DNA of 5,354 nucleotides from Bacteroidota bacterium (GTDB lineage: Bacteria; Bacteroidota; Bacteroidia; Bacteroidales; Marinifilaceae): positions 1 through 5,354 of the forward strand of contig JAEXFF010000114.1 in the NCBI GenBank assembly GCA_023400335.1, written 5' to 3'. How positions within the stretch are numbered: position 1 is the stretch's first letter; each line of letters begins with the position of its first letter. The translations under genes were made by a program, and so were the position numbers. The notes below the pieces were generated by a model. That model made no database searches. It was not told where the DNA came from and saw only the letters and a list, made by a program, of their open reading frames with translations. Below, one piece after another: positions 1 to 5,354 of this stretch.

Positions 1-1016
1 GAATACTATACCATTATCCGAATGGAAGAAAATTCGGTAAATCTAAGTTGAGCAGGATCATAGGAATTAAGTTATACAATAAAATAAGAACTTGCTATTG
101 CATTTATAGAGAGTCGAAAAGGAAGAAAATAGATTTTCTGTTCATTGCGAACGATTATTTGTCATTGTTATATCTGGCTATCCCCTTTTGTCATTTGATC
201 CGGATAGCTCCTATTTTCATTACTGACGAATATCCGGAACCGATCCGGATATTTCTGAAAAACAAGATACCAAGATGGAAAAAGTACGCATATAATTTTA
301 TTCTATTGCATGTGAAAGGGGCTGTTTTTATGACAGAAAGCTTAGAACGGTATTTTAATTTGTCGGGGAGGATTCCTACCCATGTGATGCCAACGATTAC
401 AGATACATCCAGATTTTCAGATTGTTTACAAATGCCGATTGAGCGAAAATATCTCTGTTATATGGGTAATATGGAGTTATCAAAGGATAATGTTGATAAT
501 ATAATCGAGGCATTTGCGCGTATATGCGATCGTTATCCGAAGGTTGATTTACATTTATACGGCTCACCTGCTGCTGCTGACAGAATGAAAATCGAAACTC
601 TTATTGTCCGAAAAGAACTTTCTACCCGTGTTTTTCTGAAAGGCCGGGTCGATTTTTTTATGGTACCCAATATTTTATATAATGCTACTATATTGGTTTC
701 GTCTCAACCAGACACTAAGCGTGCAGAAGGAGGGTTTCCAACCAAACTGGGCGAATATCTGGCCACAGGTAAACCAGTCCTATTGACGGATGTTGGCGAA
801 ATATCCCGATATATACAAAACGAGGTTCACGCTTACATCGTTCCGCCCGAAGATCCAGAAGCCTATGCAGTTGCTTTGAGTCAGATACTTGATAACTACG
901 CGTCTGCATTGGCTGTGGGAGAAACGGGACGAAAGTATCTTTACAATACGTTTGATTACCGTATTATCAGTAGAAATCTATTACGATTTTTGAATAGAGT
1001 AAAAAATGGAAACTAA
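1..1016 (+). CDS. GT4-type glycosyltransferase, 5' end outside the window
   Basis: Probable cytoplasmic or membrane-associated retaining sugar transferase (GT-B fold) acting in polysaccharide repeat-unit assembly; donor and acceptor are unknown. About 337 residues are visible. The frame is open to the window edge (first full codon at nt 3), and the codons before the TTG at 48 align with the downstream paralogue (YHYPNG against YAYHRAG). That TTG is therefore an internal Leu codon, not the start. By alignment about 60 N-terminal residues are missing. Seen: DEYPEPIR (nt 225-248), CYMGN (456-470) opening the C-terminal Rossmann half, DNVDNII (486-506), and the donor-binding region GGFPTKLGEYLATGKPV (729-779). 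The last contains a Glu pair, nt 726-728 and 753-755, resembling the GT4 E-x7-E motif but spaced E-x8-E. Its stop overlaps the next gene by 11 bp, suggesting translational coupling. Family is confident, specificity is not. Confidence 0.88.
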   Translation, partial: ILYHYPNGRKFGKSKLSRIIGIKLYNKIRTCYCIYRESKRKKIDFLFIANDYLSLLYLAIPFCHLIRIAPIFITDEYPEPIRIFLKNKIPRWKKYAYNFILLHVKGAVFMTESLERYFNLSGRIPTHVMPTITDTSRFSDCLQMPIERKYLCYMGNMELSKDNVDNIIEAFARICDRYPKVDLHLYGSPAAADRMKIETLIVRKELSTRVFLKGRVDFFMVPNILYNATILVSSQPDTKRAEGGFPTKLGEYLATGKPVLLTDVGEISRYIQNEVHAYIVPPEDPEAYAVALSQILDNYASALAVGETGRKYLYNTFDYRIISRNLLRFLNRVKNGN

Positions 1017-2202
1017 ACGCGTAGTTGTATTGGCTGGTTATCCTTTTCCAATCGGCATGGCAGCTACGACACGGATTATTGCATATTCTTCTGGGCTGGA
1101 AGCCCATGGAATACATGTCGATATAGTGAATTATAGTCATGTAGCACCGGATGCGGAGGTTTATCCGGATTCTGGAACAGTGGAGGGAGTCCACTATATC
1201 TATGCCTATCATCGGGCAGGGAGTCGGAACAGGTTTAAGAGGAGAATATATGACAATATAATTTCTATGTATCGATCGATCCGGTTGATTGCAAAACTGA
1301 ATAGGGAACATCCTGTCGATTATGTTTTTTTGAGTTTCGATTCCGTACTTAATCTGTCTGTGTTTGTCCTTCCATTGTATTGGATGGGATTACGTCTCAT
1401 ATTTATCGGAGATGAATATCCGATTCCCATTCGGGAGCGGTTGAAAGAAGCTATTCCTCGAGTGAAATATCAATTTTACCGTTTTATATCCCGTTTTTTA
1501 GTTGCTAGGATACTTATGACGGCAGGTTTGAAAGATTATTATAATAATATATATTCATTACCTACATATTTGCTTTCCACTATAGTCAATGAAAAACGAT
1601 TTCAAAATTTAAGTTCGATAGAGAAGAGAGATGCGAATTACGTCTGTTATATGGGAAACCTAGAATTGGCTAAAGATAACGTAGATAATATTATCCGAGC
1701 TTTTGCGTTGATTCATAAGAAATTCCCTACACTTATTTTTCGGATATACGGTCCCAGGACCCCCGAAAACGAATCGCTTACGAGATTGGTAACGGAATTA
1801 AAAGTTGAAAAATACATAGAATTTATGGGCTGCGTTTCCAGTAATCGTGTTCCTGAAATTCTGGCTTCGGCTACATTACTTGTTTCCTCTCAACCGCAAA
1901 CGAAGCGGGCACAAGGTGGTTTCCCGACAAAACTTGGAGAGTATTTGTTATCTGGAACTCCGTCACTTTTTACAGATGTAGGAGAAATTTCTCAGTATGT
2001 CAGTCATGGAAAGGAAGTCTGGTTAGCACGTCCTTGTGATCCATCCGATTTTGCTGAAAAAATGGACTATATTCTGGAACACTATCAGGAAGCTGAATTC
2101 GTAGCTCGACGAGGTAGAGCATTTGTCTTAAATCATTTCACCGCAGAGAAAGCGACGGAAGGCCTGGTCGAATTTTTAAATCATCTGAAATTACATAATT
2201 AA
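1006..2202 (+). CDS. GT4-type glycosyltransferase, complete, paralogue of the upstream gene
   Basis: Probable retaining GT-B sugar transferase of the polysaccharide assembly pathway, 398 residues, a normal GT4 length. The ATG at 1006 is chosen because it opens directly into the first Rossmann strand (RVVVLAGYP, residues 5-13) and the glycine loop PIGMAATTRI (15-24); the next Met, residue 18, would cut this away. Further landmarks: DEYPIPIR (136-143), CYMGNLEL (214-221), DNVDNII (224-230), a stretch ending in YGP (248-250), and GGFPTKLGEYLLSGTP (304-319). The protein matches the upstream one across the shared length, strongest at CYMGN, DNVDNII and SSQPxTKRAxGGFPTKLGEYL. Codons for these shared residues differ widely, so the duplication is old or the two were acquired separately. 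The first Glu of the E-x8-E pair is Gln303 here. No SD precedes the start. CapE follows after 14 bp, so one operon is likely. Substrates unknown. Confidence 0.92.
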   Translation: METKRVVVLAGYPFPIGMAATTRIIAYSSGLEAHGIHVDIVNYSHVAPDAEVYPDSGTVEGVHYIYAYHRAGSRNRFKRRIYDNIISMYRSIRLIAKLNREHPVDYVFLSFDSVLNLSVFVLPLYWMGLRLIFIGDEYPIPIRERLKEAIPRVKYQFYRFISRFLVARILMTAGLKDYYNNIYSLPTYLLSTIVNEKRFQNLSSIEKRDANYVCYMGNLELAKDNVDNIIRAFALIHKKFPTLIFRIYGPRTPENESLTRLVTELKVEKYIEFMGCVSSNRVPEILASATLLVSSQPQTKRAQGGFPTKLGEYLLSGTPSLFTDVGEISQYVSHGKEVWLARPCDPSDFAEKMDYILEHYQEAEFVARRGRAFVLNHFTAEKATEGLVEFLNHLKLHN

Positions 2203-2216
2203 ACAGTTATATTATC

Positions 2217-3290
2217 ATGAGTGTTTTTCAAGACAAAGTCCTGCTGATAACAGGAGGCACAGGATCTTTCGGTAATGCCGTGCTAAGACGGTTTTTGGAC
2301 TCCGATATCAAAGAAATAAGAATTTTTTCCAGAGACGAGAAGAAGCAGGATGATATGCGTCATCAGTTGCAAAATCCTAAAGTGAAATTCTATATCGGTA
2401 ACGTGCGCAATAAGACATCGGTGGATATAGCTATGCGTGGGGTAGATTATGTGTTTTCTGCTGCAGCATTAAAACAAGTACCAAGTTGCGAGTTTTTCCC
2501 GATAGAGGCGACGCGCACCAATGTGGAGGGTACAGAAAACGTATTGCTTTCGGCTATTGAGCATGGAGTAAAGAATGTAGTGGTTCTTTCGACAGACAAG
2601 GCTGCCTACCCGATCAACGCTATGGGAATTTCAAAAGCCTTGATGGAGAAAGTAGCGATTGCTAAGGGACGGGAACTCGGTGAAGGTGCACATACCACAA
2701 TCTGTTGTACGAGGTATGGCAATGTAATGGCATCGCGTGGTTCGGTGATTCCGTTATGGGTAGAACAGATGGAAGGGGGGAGACCGATTACCATTACTGA
2801 TCCGAATATGACCCGTTTTATGATGACATTGGACGATGCTGTGGATCTCGTCATCTATGCTTTCCAGCACGGTCACAATGGTGATTTGTTTGTACAAAAA
2901 GCTCCTGCTGCGACCTTAGAAACCTTGGCAACAGCATTGAAGGAAATTTATAGCAAGGTTGATCCGAAATATGGCGAGACCGAGGTAAAAGTTATTGGTA
3001 CCCGTCATGGGGAGAAACTCTATGAAACTTTAGTAACACGGGAAGAGATGGCGCGTGCGATAGATTTGGGAAACTATTTCAGGATTCCTTGCGATACACG
3101 TGATCTGAATTATGATAAATTTTTTAAAGATGGTGATGAAAAGATTACGGTAATTGAAGACTATCATAGCCACAACACAAAACGGCTAAATGTAGAGGGC
3201 ATGAAGGAACAGCTTATGCGTTTGAGATTTATTCGTGAGGATCTGGGTTTGTTGCCCAAACAGAAGGCCAGAGATATCCGTTCGGAATAA
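2217..3290 (+). CDS. capE: CapE/FnlA-type UDP-GlcNAc 4,6-dehydratase/5-epimerase
   Basis: First enzyme of UDP-L-FucNAc synthesis: removes water across C4-C6 of UDP-GlcNAc and inverts C5, giving the 4-keto-6-deoxy L-arabino sugar (known for CapE and FnlA). It is a soluble extended short-chain dehydrogenase of 357 residues, close to the ~340 usual for the family. Seen: NAD(P)-binding GGTGSFG (13-19), SRDEKKQDDMR (38-48), AAALKQVPSCEFFP (82-95), STDKAAYPINAMGISK (125-140) with Asp127-Lys128, TRYGNVMASRGSVIPL (165-180) and GTRHGEKLYE (261-270). The usual Tyr of Y-x3-K is Met136 (M-x3-K with Lys140); as I recall this is a feature of CapE/FnlA proteins rather than a defect. Asn62 stands where related enzymes usually have Asp after the third strand (GNVRN for GDVR). 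The ATG at 2217 has no SD and gives a full N-terminus. capF follows 81 bp later. The match to CapE over other CapD-like dehydratases is supported by the capF and capG neighbours. Confidence 0.94.
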   Translation: MSVFQDKVLLITGGTGSFGNAVLRRFLDSDIKEIRIFSRDEKKQDDMRHQLQNPKVKFYIGNVRNKTSVDIAMRGVDYVFSAAALKQVPSCEFFPIEATRTNVEGTENVLLSAIEHGVKNVVVLSTDKAAYPINAMGISKALMEKVAIAKGRELGEGAHTTICCTRYGNVMASRGSVIPLWVEQMEGGRPITITDPNMTRFMMTLDDAVDLVIYAFQHGHNGDLFVQKAPAATLETLATALKEIYSKVDPKYGETEVKVIGTRHGEKLYETLVTREEMARAIDLGNYFRIPCDTRDLNYDKFFKDGDEKITVIEDYHSHNTKRLNVEGMKEQLMRLRFIREDLGLLPKQKARDIRSE

Positions 3291-3371
3291 GCATTTAATT
3301 ACAATGAGGACTTTTTCAGTGGTCATCAAATTTTTTAATAGGTCGTAAATAAACCATCCAAAAATACAGAT
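3291..3371 (+). other. 81-bp gap between capE and capF
   Basis: AT-rich spacer with no recognisable gene. It holds an imperfect 4+2 bp pairing (ATGA 3304-3307 with TCAT 3323-3326, interrupted by G-G mismatches) followed by a T6 run at 3331-3336. This is too weak to call a terminator inside what looks like one operon. The last bases before capF (AAAAATACAGAT) are an AT-rich leader without an SD, like the other genes here. Confidence 0.5.
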
Positions 3372-4574
3372 ATGAAAATATTAATTACCGGGGCGAAAGG
3401 CTTTGTAGGAAGGAATCTGTGTGCCCAACTGAAAAATATTCGGGACGGAAAGGCACGCTATTATGCGGAGGTGAAGATTGACGAAATATATGAATATGAT
3501 ATGGATACGGATTCCCTTTTACTTGATAAGTGGTGCCGAGAATGCGATTTTGTCTTCCATCTGGCAGGTGTCAACCGGCCAAAAGACAATGAGGAATTCT
3601 ACAAGGGAAATTTTGGGTTCGCATCTACATTACTGGACACCTTGAAGAAGTACGGAAACAGTTGTCCCATAATGCTTTCAAGTTCCATTCAGGCGACTCT
3701 TATTGGGCGGTATGCAGAGAGTGACTATGGAAAGAGCAAACTTGCGGGCGAGGAACTCTTCTTTGACTATTCTAAAGAAACTGGCTCGGAAGTGTTTGTT
3801 TACAGGTTCCCGAATCTTTTCGGAAAATGGTGCCGTCCGAATTACAACAGTGTAGTGGCGACATTCTGCAATAATATCGCGAATGATCTTCCCATACAGG
3901 TCAACGATCCGAAAGCAGAACTTGAGCTATTATATATAGATGACCTTGTGGAAGAAATGATAGCGGTTCTTAAAAGAGAGGAACATCACTGTGAGTTTGA
4001 TGGTATACAGGCAGTAGGGAAGGTTGGCGGCAGGTATTGCTATGTACCGGTTACTTATCGTGTTACGCTTGGCGGGATCGTATCTTTGCTGGAAAGTTTT
4101 AAAGCACAGCCGCAGACTTTACTGATGCCAGAGATACCTATGGGAAGCTTTGCTAAGAAACTCTACTCCACTTATCTCAGTTATCTGCCGAAGGAAAAGG
4201 TGATTTCTCCGCTGAAGATGAACGTAGACCAACGGGGATCATTCACAGAGCTGCTGAAGACAGCTGGCTGTGGTCAATTTAGCGTAAATATTAGTAAACC
4301 CGGAGTGATTAAAGGGCAACACTGGCACCATACGAAATGGGAGATTTTCATCGTTGTGAGTGGACAGGCGTTGATTCAGCAACGACGAATAGATTCCGAA
4401 GAAGTATTAAATTTTAAGGTTAGTGGAAAGAAAATAGAGGCCGTGTATATGCTTCCCGGATATACACATAATATCATCAATTTGTCTCAGACGGAAGATC
4501 TCGTGACTCTGATGTGGTGCAACGAATATTTTGATCCTTGCAGGCCCGATACATATTTCGAAACCGTGGAATAG
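3372..4574 (+). CDS. capF: CapF/FnlB-type bifunctional reductase with C-terminal cupin domain
   Basis: Second step of UDP-L-FucNAc synthesis. In characterised CapF the C-terminal zinc cupin epimerises C3 of the 4-keto intermediate and the N-terminal NADPH-dependent SDR domain reduces C4, giving UDP-N-acetyl-6-deoxy-L-talosamine. Both domains are here. SDR domain, ~1-270: TGAKGFVG (6-13) nucleotide loop, HLAGVNRP (63-70), SSS (103-105) and Y119-x3-K123. Cupin, ~280-400: motif 1 with His317, His319 and Glu324 in GQHWHHTKWE, and motif 2 LPGYTHNIIN (361-370) with His366; these are the likely zinc ligands. At 400 residues it is slightly longer than S. aureus CapF (~369). No catalytic residue looks lost. 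From memory the protein resembles CapF of gut Firmicutes at least as much as typical Bacteroidetes copies, and a Firmicute-style SD follows its stop codon, so lateral acquisition is plausible but unproven. Confidence 0.95.
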   Translation: MKILITGAKGFVGRNLCAQLKNIRDGKARYYAEVKIDEIYEYDMDTDSLLLDKWCRECDFVFHLAGVNRPKDNEEFYKGNFGFASTLLDTLKKYGNSCPIMLSSSIQATLIGRYAESDYGKSKLAGEELFFDYSKETGSEVFVYRFPNLFGKWCRPNYNSVVATFCNNIANDLPIQVNDPKAELELLYIDDLVEEMIAVLKREEHHCEFDGIQAVGKVGGRYCYVPVTYRVTLGGIVSLLESFKAQPQTLLMPEIPMGSFAKKLYSTYLSYLPKEKVISPLKMNVDQRGSFTELLKTAGCGQFSVNISKPGVIKGQHWHHTKWEIFIVVSGQALIQQRRIDSEEVLNFKVSGKKIEAVYMLPGYTHNIINLSQTEDLVTLMWCNEYFDPCRPDTYFETVE

Positions 4575-4575
4575 T

Positions 4576-4584
4576 GGAGGTGAT
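4576..4584 (+). promoter_or_regulatory. Perfect Shine-Dalgarno-like sequence without an obvious gene behind it
   Basis: GGAGGTGAT is complementary over nine bases to the usual 3' end of bacterial 16S rRNA. It sits one base after the capF stop, and GGAGG is 8 bases from a TTG at 4589, which is ideal spacing. The frame from that TTG runs only 13 codons (4589-4630). Other genes in this window show no SD, so this looks foreign to the local style and may be the ribosome binding site of a lost downstream gene. Chance cannot be excluded. Confidence 0.4.
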
Positions 4585-4585
4585 A

Positions 4586-4625
4586 TAGTTGCTTATTATA
4601 GTTATTTGGATAACTATGGCAGCTA
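4586..4625 (+). repeat. Compound inverted repeat (hairpin) just after capF
   Basis: The inner stem is a perfect 7-bp pairing, TAGTTAT (4599-4605) with ATAACTA (4610-4616), around a TTGG loop. The outer stem pairs TAGTTGC (4586-4592) with GCAGCTA (4619-4625), seven pairs including one G-U. Unpaired bases 4593-4598 and 4617-4618 separate the two stems. No T-run follows, so it does not fit an intrinsic terminator. It could be an mRNA-stabilising or processing hairpin at the capF 3' end, or chance in AT-rich DNA. Confidence 0.45.
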
Positions 4626-4655
4626 CATAAAATATTCTTATCCTGTTTATACTCA

Positions 4656-4728
4656 TTCCGATAATGTATATTTTTATTACTTTATTGATGCCGTTTGTTT
4701 TTGAAAATCAGTTATAATATTATCGGAA
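4656..4728 (+). repeat. 10-bp perfect inverted repeat with a 53-bp spacer
   Basis: TTCCGATAAT (4656-4665) and ATTATCGGAA (4719-4728) are exact reverse complements. The spacer ends with TATAAT (4713-4718) abutting the right arm, but no -35-like hexamer lies at 16-18 bp, and no TAnnTTTG is seen in either orientation. The geometry recalls invertible promoters of Bacteroides capsule loci, but those have longer arms, usually lie upstream of the first gene and carry a recognisable promoter. The repeat is certain; its function is not. Confidence 0.5.
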
Positions 4729-4829
4729 GCGAATAATGAATTGTTTTATGGTTAGGGAAAAAACATAAGGGTCGCTTATTTGATTTTAAAGCGAATATAT
4801 TTTCCGAATAAATATAAGAACATATAAAA

Positions 4830-5354
4830 ATGAAGAAACTGAAAGTGTTAACGGTCGTCGGTACCCGGCCAGAAATTATCCGGTTGGCTTGTGTTTTGCA
4901 AAAACTGGATACGAGTCCGGCTATCGATCATGTGCTAGTGCATACTGGTCAGAATTACGATTTCGAACTAAACGAAGTCTTTTTCGAAGATCTTGGATTA
5001 CGACGTCCGGATTATTTTCTAAATGCGGCTGGACAAAATGCTACTGAAACTGCTGGACGAATTCTGATCAATATCGATCCGGTGTTAGAGCAGGAAAAAC
5101 CCGATGCTTTTCTGGTGCTGGGCGATACGAATTCCTGTCTTTGTGCCATTGCGGCGAAGAAACGGCATATCCCGATTTTTCATATGGAAGCAGGAAATCG
5201 TTGTTTTGATCAAAGAGTGCCTGAGGAGAATAATCGTAAGATTGTAGATCATACAGCTGACATTAATCTTTGTTATTCTGATATTGCACGCGAATATTTG
5301 TTGGCAGAAGGACTTCGCCCGGATCGTATCATCAAAACCGGTAGTCCTATGTAT
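4830..5354 (+). CDS. wecB: UDP-N-acetylglucosamine 2-epimerase family, CapG/FnlC type, 3' end outside the window
   Basis: Third step of UDP-L-FucNAc synthesis in CapG/FnlC systems: inverts C2 of UDP-N-acetyl-6-deoxy-L-talosamine to give UDP-L-FucNAc. Non-hydrolysing, cytoplasmic, GT-B-like fold. The first 175 codons are visible, out of ~375 usual for the family. Seen: GTRPEII (11-17), HTGQNYD (38-44), GDTNS (98-102), HMEAGNRCFD (118-127) and PEENNRKIVDH (131-141). By alignment with E. coli WecB, Asp99, Glu120 and Glu132 correspond to its catalytic acidic residues; the catalytic His lies past the window end. GNRCFDQRVPEENNR, rather than the WecB-like GLRTGD, points to the CapG/FnlC branch, as does the position after capE and capF. 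The ATG at 4830 opens into the first strand (KLKVLTVVGTRPE) after an AT-rich leader without an SD. A plain UDP-GlcNAc to UDP-ManNAc epimerase is the main alternative. Confidence 0.93.
   Translation, partial: MKKLKVLTVVGTRPEIIRLACVLQKLDTSPAIDHVLVHTGQNYDFELNEVFFEDLGLRRPDYFLNAAGQNATETAGRILINIDPVLEQEKPDAFLVLGDTNSCLCAIAAKKRHIPIFHMEAGNRCFDQRVPEENNRKIVDHTADINLCYSDIAREYLLAEGLRPDRIIKTGSPMY

Larger units (their letters stand above)
4575..4829 (+). other. 255-bp gap between capF and wecB, rich in short repeats
   Basis: No convincing complete gene. From left to right it contains a perfect SD-like sequence (4576-4584), a compound hairpin (4586-4625), a 10-bp inverted repeat with arms 53 bp apart (4656-4665 and 4719-4728), and a 9-bp direct repeat, AAGCGAATA (4727-4735 and 4789-4797). 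TTCCGA or its complement occurs three times (4656-4661, 4723-4728, 4802-4807). It is much longer than the 14-bp and 81-bp gaps upstream. I find no Bacteroidetes promoter consensus (TAnnTTTG with an upstream TTTG) on either strand, so a separate promoter for wecB is not supported by that test. Confidence 0.6.

Noticed and set aside
967..1311. Reverse-strand open frame of 114 codons across the transferase junction
   Set aside because: It lies antisense to two well-supported genes, has no family motifs and a composition typical of a shadow frame; shorter reverse frames at 715-909 and 2606-2854 were dropped for the same reason.
2622..2636. Loss of the catalytic Tyr in CapE (Met136)
   Set aside because: Met at this position is, to my knowledge, normal in the CapE/FnlA branch, so it is not evidence of an inactive enzyme.
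3304..3336. Possible terminator after capE (imperfect stem plus T6)
   Set aside because: The stem is interrupted by two G-G mismatches and has only 4+2 pairs, and capF belongs to the same pathway and probably the same transcript.
3304..3348. A 14-codon ATG frame (MRTFSVVIKFFNRS) between capE and capF
   Set aside because: Too short to judge, has no SD and no known match; AT-rich spacers give such frames by chance.
4576..4704. Tyrosine-rich open frame (YYSYLDNYGSY and on) in the capF-wecB gap
   Set aside because: No ATG or well-placed start for it; TAT-rich DNA explains the composition, and it overlaps the hairpin and repeats.
4701..4718. TTGAAA and TATAAT as a sigma-70-like promoter
   Set aside because: They are only 6 bp apart instead of about 17, and Bacteroidetes use a different consensus, which is absent here.

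Overview
The window is a 5.4 kb piece of a surface-polysaccharide (capsule or O-antigen type) locus, with every gene on the + strand. It most resembles the Bacteroidales. The DNA is moderately AT-rich, most start codons follow AT-rich leaders with no Shine-Dalgarno (SD) sequence, and the genes are ordinary gut-bacterial glycan genes. This is inferred from style and protein families, not from a marker gene, so the genus is open.

Layout: (1) 1-1016, the 3' part of a GT4-type glycosyltransferase gene whose first ~60 codons lie outside the window. (2) 1006-2202, a complete paralogous glycosyltransferase overlapping the first by 11 bp. (3) 2217-3290, a CapE/FnlA-type UDP-GlcNAc dehydratase/epimerase. 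(4) 3372-4574, a CapF/FnlB-type reductase fused to a cupin epimerase domain. (5) A 255-bp gap, 4575-4829, with a perfect SD-like sequence, a compound hairpin and a widely spaced 10-bp inverted repeat. (6) 4830 to the window end, the first 175 codons of a CapG/FnlC/WecB-type 2-epimerase.

Genes 3, 4 and 6 are in the order capE-capF-capG and together make the known three-enzyme route from UDP-GlcNAc to UDP-N-acetyl-L-fucosamine (UDP-L-FucNAc). The two upstream glycosyltransferases presumably add sugars to the repeat unit. Whether either uses L-FucNAc cannot be read from sequence.

I see no new kind of system in the protein-coding part. The most unexplained stretch is the gap before the last gene. 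Its start looks like a Firmicute-style operon junction (a perfect SD right after the capF stop, then a broken hydrophobic reading frame), which suggests a transfer scar. The rest carries inverted and repeated short motifs that could be regulatory or could be chance in AT-rich DNA. I found no tRNA, rRNA, CRISPR array or insertion sequence.
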